This document shows, piece after piece, positions 62,314 through 64,000 of a DNA stretch of 64,000 bases. The DNA is taken from NCBI RefSeq assembly GCF_036226505.1, contig NZ_CP108484.1, forward strand, positions 7,969,501-8,033,500. The letters are read 5' to 3'. A program made the position numbers and the translations under genes. Source of the DNA: Kitasatospora sp. NBC_01246 (GTDB lineage: Bacteria > Actinomycetota > Actinomycetes > Streptomycetales > Streptomycetaceae). A model generated the notes under the pieces. That model did no database searches, was not told the DNA's origin, and saw nothing but the letters and a program-made list of their open reading frames with translations. Position 1 is the first letter of the stretch; each line of letters starts with the position of its first letter.

Positions 62314-62348
62314 CGCGGATCGTGGATCGTCGTCGCGGATCGTGGATC
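62314..62348. repeat. Two 15-bp direct repeats in the divergent promoter region
   Basis: CGCGGATCGTGGATC occurs exactly at 62314-62328 and 62334-62348, 20 bp apart (about two helical turns), between the Cys-motif gene (start 62290, minus) and the TPR gene (plus). Within each unit GGATC is itself repeated. This layout suits cooperative regulator binding. A -10-like TAGGAT lies at 62382-62387. Confidence 0.7.
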
Positions 62349-62459
62349 AGTATAACGACGGCCTTCTGACGGTACGTTCGCTAGGATATGGAGCGATTCC
62401 ACCCGCCGAGGCGGGGAGTTGGAGCGGACCGGCCGATCGGCGCGACGGAGCGCCCGGGG

Positions 62460-64000
62460 GTGATCGTCTCGCAGGCGCGGCTTTCGGTGACGGGAGGCGG
62501 GGCGGATCCGGCCGCCGAACTCCTGCTGCACCACCTCGGAACGGGCGACCGGGCGGCGCTGGACCGGGCGGTCCGGACGACCCGGAAGTACCTGCGCACG
62601 GCGCCGCCGGGCGACCCGGCCCGGCCCGTCCGGGCGGGCAACCTCCTGGTGGCGCTCCTGGTGCGCTGGCAACTGCTCGGCGACCGGCGGGACCTGGACG
62701 CCCTGATCGAGCTCGGGGTCGAACGCGCGGCGGCCGAGCCGCCCGCGGCCCAGGACGTCCGGCTGCTCGCCCTCGGGTACCGGACCAGGTTCGACCTCGA
62801 CCACCGGCCGGCGGATCTGGACGGCGCGGTGGCGATGTTCGCCCGCGCGGCCGGCCTGCCGCAGCAGCCGCCCACCGTGGGGGAGGCGCTGGCCGGCCTC
62901 GGCGCGGCACTGTCCGAGCGCTACCGGGCCGCCGGCCGCGAGCAGGACCTGACCCGGGCCGAGAGTGCCTACCGGCGGGCGCTGGACGGCCTGCCGTCCG
63001 ACCCCGACGACCTCGTCGCCCTGCTGCTCGGTCTCGCCGAGGTGCTGCACTCCGGCTATGAACTCACCGGCGACACCGAGGCTCTGGAGGAGGCGCTGGG
63101 GCTGTGGCGCGAGGTGCCGGCCGTGGTCCCGGCGGGCCACGAAGGCCGGCTGCCGGCGCTGCACAACCTGGCCCAGGGCCTGCGGACCTGGTACGCCCTC
63201 ACCGGTGACCCGGGCGACCGCGAGGAGATGCTCCGGGTGAACCGGGCCTCGCTGGCCGCGACGCCGGCCGGGCAGCCGGGCCACGGCGGCTGCCTGGCCG
63301 GGCTCGGGGTGGCCCTGCGGCTGGCCGCCGAGGCCACCGGCGACCTGGCGGTGCTGCGGGAGTCCGTCGACCTGCTGCGCCGCGCCGCGGCCGTGGCGGA
63401 GCGCGACGCCACCCGGCGCCCGCACCGGCTGAACAGCCTCGGCAACGCGCTGCACCGGCTGGCGCAGTGGACCGGTGACGTGGAACTCCTCGACGAGGCC
63501 GTCGAGGTGCTGCGCGAGGCGCTCGCCGGGGAGCGGCCCGGCACGAAGACCTTCGGCGAGATCCTCGCCAACCTCGCCGTCACCCTGCGGGAGCGCGGGT
63601 TCCAGACCGACGACCCGCAGGCCTTCCGGGAGGCGGCCGAGCTGGCCCGCCGGGCCGTCGACGAGGGACCGGTCCGGCCCGCCGACCGGGTCGACCGGCT
63701 GGCCAACCTCGGTGTGGTGCTGCAGAGCCGGCACGGTGCGACCGGCGAGCCGGCGGTGGCCGACGAGGCGATCGCGACGGCCCGCGAGGCCCTCGCGCTG
63801 ACCCGGCCCGGCAGCCCGGCCCTGGGCGACCGGCTGAACCACCTCGCCAACGCGCTGCGGGCCCGGTTCGACGCGACCGGCGACCGGGCGGACCTGGACG
63901 AGGCCGTCGCCCTGCTGGAACGCGCCGTCGAGGAGAGCCCGTACGGCGACCCCCGGCTCGCCCTGGTGCTCTCCAATCTCGGCAACGCCCGGCTCGACCA
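62460..64000 (+). CDS. Long TPR protein, probably TPR-CHAT (3' end outside window)
   Basis: The frame is open to the window end (at least 513 residues). It consists of regular alpha-alpha units of about 46 residues: LNSLGNALHRLAQWTGDVELLDEAVEVLREAL, LANLAVTLRERGFQTDDPQAFREAAELARRAV, LANLGVVLQSRHGATGEPAVADEAIATAREAL, LNHLANALRARFDATGDRADLDEAVALLERAV. This GDxxxLDEAV pattern is characteristic of actinobacterial proteins that end in a CHAT (caspase-like) protease domain; that domain would lie beyond 64000 and is not seen. GTG 62460 is used (GGAG upstream); an in-frame ATG at 62388 directly abuts TAGGAT, which looks like a -10 rather than a ribosome site. Confidence 0.85.
   Translation, partial: MIVSQARLSVTGGGADPAAELLLHHLGTGDRAALDRAVRTTRKYLRTAPPGDPARPVRAGNLLVALLVRWQLLGDRRDLDALIELGVERAAAEPPAAQDVRLLALGYRTRFDLDHRPADLDGAVAMFARAAGLPQQPPTVGEALAGLGAALSERYRAAGREQDLTRAESAYRRALDGLPSDPDDLVALLLGLAEVLHSGYELTGDTEALEEALGLWREVPAVVPAGHEGRLPALHNLAQGLRTWYALTGDPGDREEMLRVNRASLAATPAGQPGHGGCLAGLGVALRLAAEATGDLAVLRESVDLLRRAAAVAERDATRRPHRLNSLGNALHRLAQWTGDVELLDEAVEVLREALAGERPGTKTFGEILANLAVTLRERGFQTDDPQAFREAAELARRAVDEGPVRPADRVDRLANLGVVLQSRHGATGEPAVADEAIATAREALALTRPGSPALGDRLNHLANALRARFDATGDRADLDEAVALLERAVEESPYGDPRLALVLSNLGNARLD

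Overview
The window looks like chromosome from a streptomycete-type actinomycete (Streptomyces or Kitasatospora). The DNA is very GC-rich with strong GC bias at third codon positions. GTG and TTG starts are common, many genes are coupled by ATGA/GTGA overlaps, and terminators are long GC-rich hairpins. Recognisable core genes include dnaE, a corA-type Mg2+ transporter behind an M-box riboswitch, and many regulators of actinobacterial type. No rRNA, tRNA, CRISPR array, intact insertion sequence or phage gene was seen. About 50 genes are supported. The first and last run off the window.

Layout. 0-2.2 kb: 3' part of a large protein joining a sigma-region-4-like HTH to a TnsA-like nuclease fold. 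2.4-9.6 kb (minus strand): a VOC protein, then an STM4015 -> STM4015 -> STM4014 -> STM4013 -> STM4012 -> STM4011 run: two leucine-rich-like proteins, an ATP-grasp protein, a sulfatase/phosphatase-fold hydrolase and two radical SAM proteins. The last four are joined by ATGA overlaps. A divergent pair (small protein + DUF6745 protein) shares its control region. 11-19.9 kb: MepB-like protein, an NAD(P)-binding reductase with a divergent HxlR regulator, a small secreted peptide, PAP2/diacylglycerol-kinase fusion with a divergent acyltransferase, a methyltransferase and a HEAT/LRV-like repeat protein. 19.9-29 kb: dnaE, a membrane metal-dependent hydrolase, an MFS exporter and two coupled CNNM/CBS proteins. 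29-33.8 kb: ATP-grasp protein, M-box leader with a proline-rich small ORF and corA, a 22-bp tandem repeat, LuxR and XRE-cupin regulators. 34-46.7 kb: housekeeping and accessory enzymes and regulators, a lamin-tail secreted protein, a 62-bp perfect palindrome, an arylamine N-acetyltransferase and an amino-acid permease. 47-51.8 kb: secreted carbohydrate operon (GH18, CBM35-GH8, CBM35-FnIII-PQQ dehydrogenase). 52-54 kb: MFS remnant, Cys-rich lipoprotein, methyltransferase.

54.1-64 kb is the most distinctive accessory region. It holds an overlapping MoxR ATPase / bpX5-like / small ORF / vWA-like / bpX6-like operon, which resembles the MoxR-vWA-bpX conflict systems. Converging on it are a coupled Cys-motif protein and membrane protein. 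Divergent from those is a long TPR protein of the kind that usually ends in a CHAT protease domain; its 3' end is outside the window.

Strongest candidates for undescribed biology: the STM4011-STM4015 enzyme locus; the MoxR/bpX operon beside the putative TPR-CHAT gene; and the M-box plus proline-rich leader ORF plus stop-codon hairpin ahead of corA.
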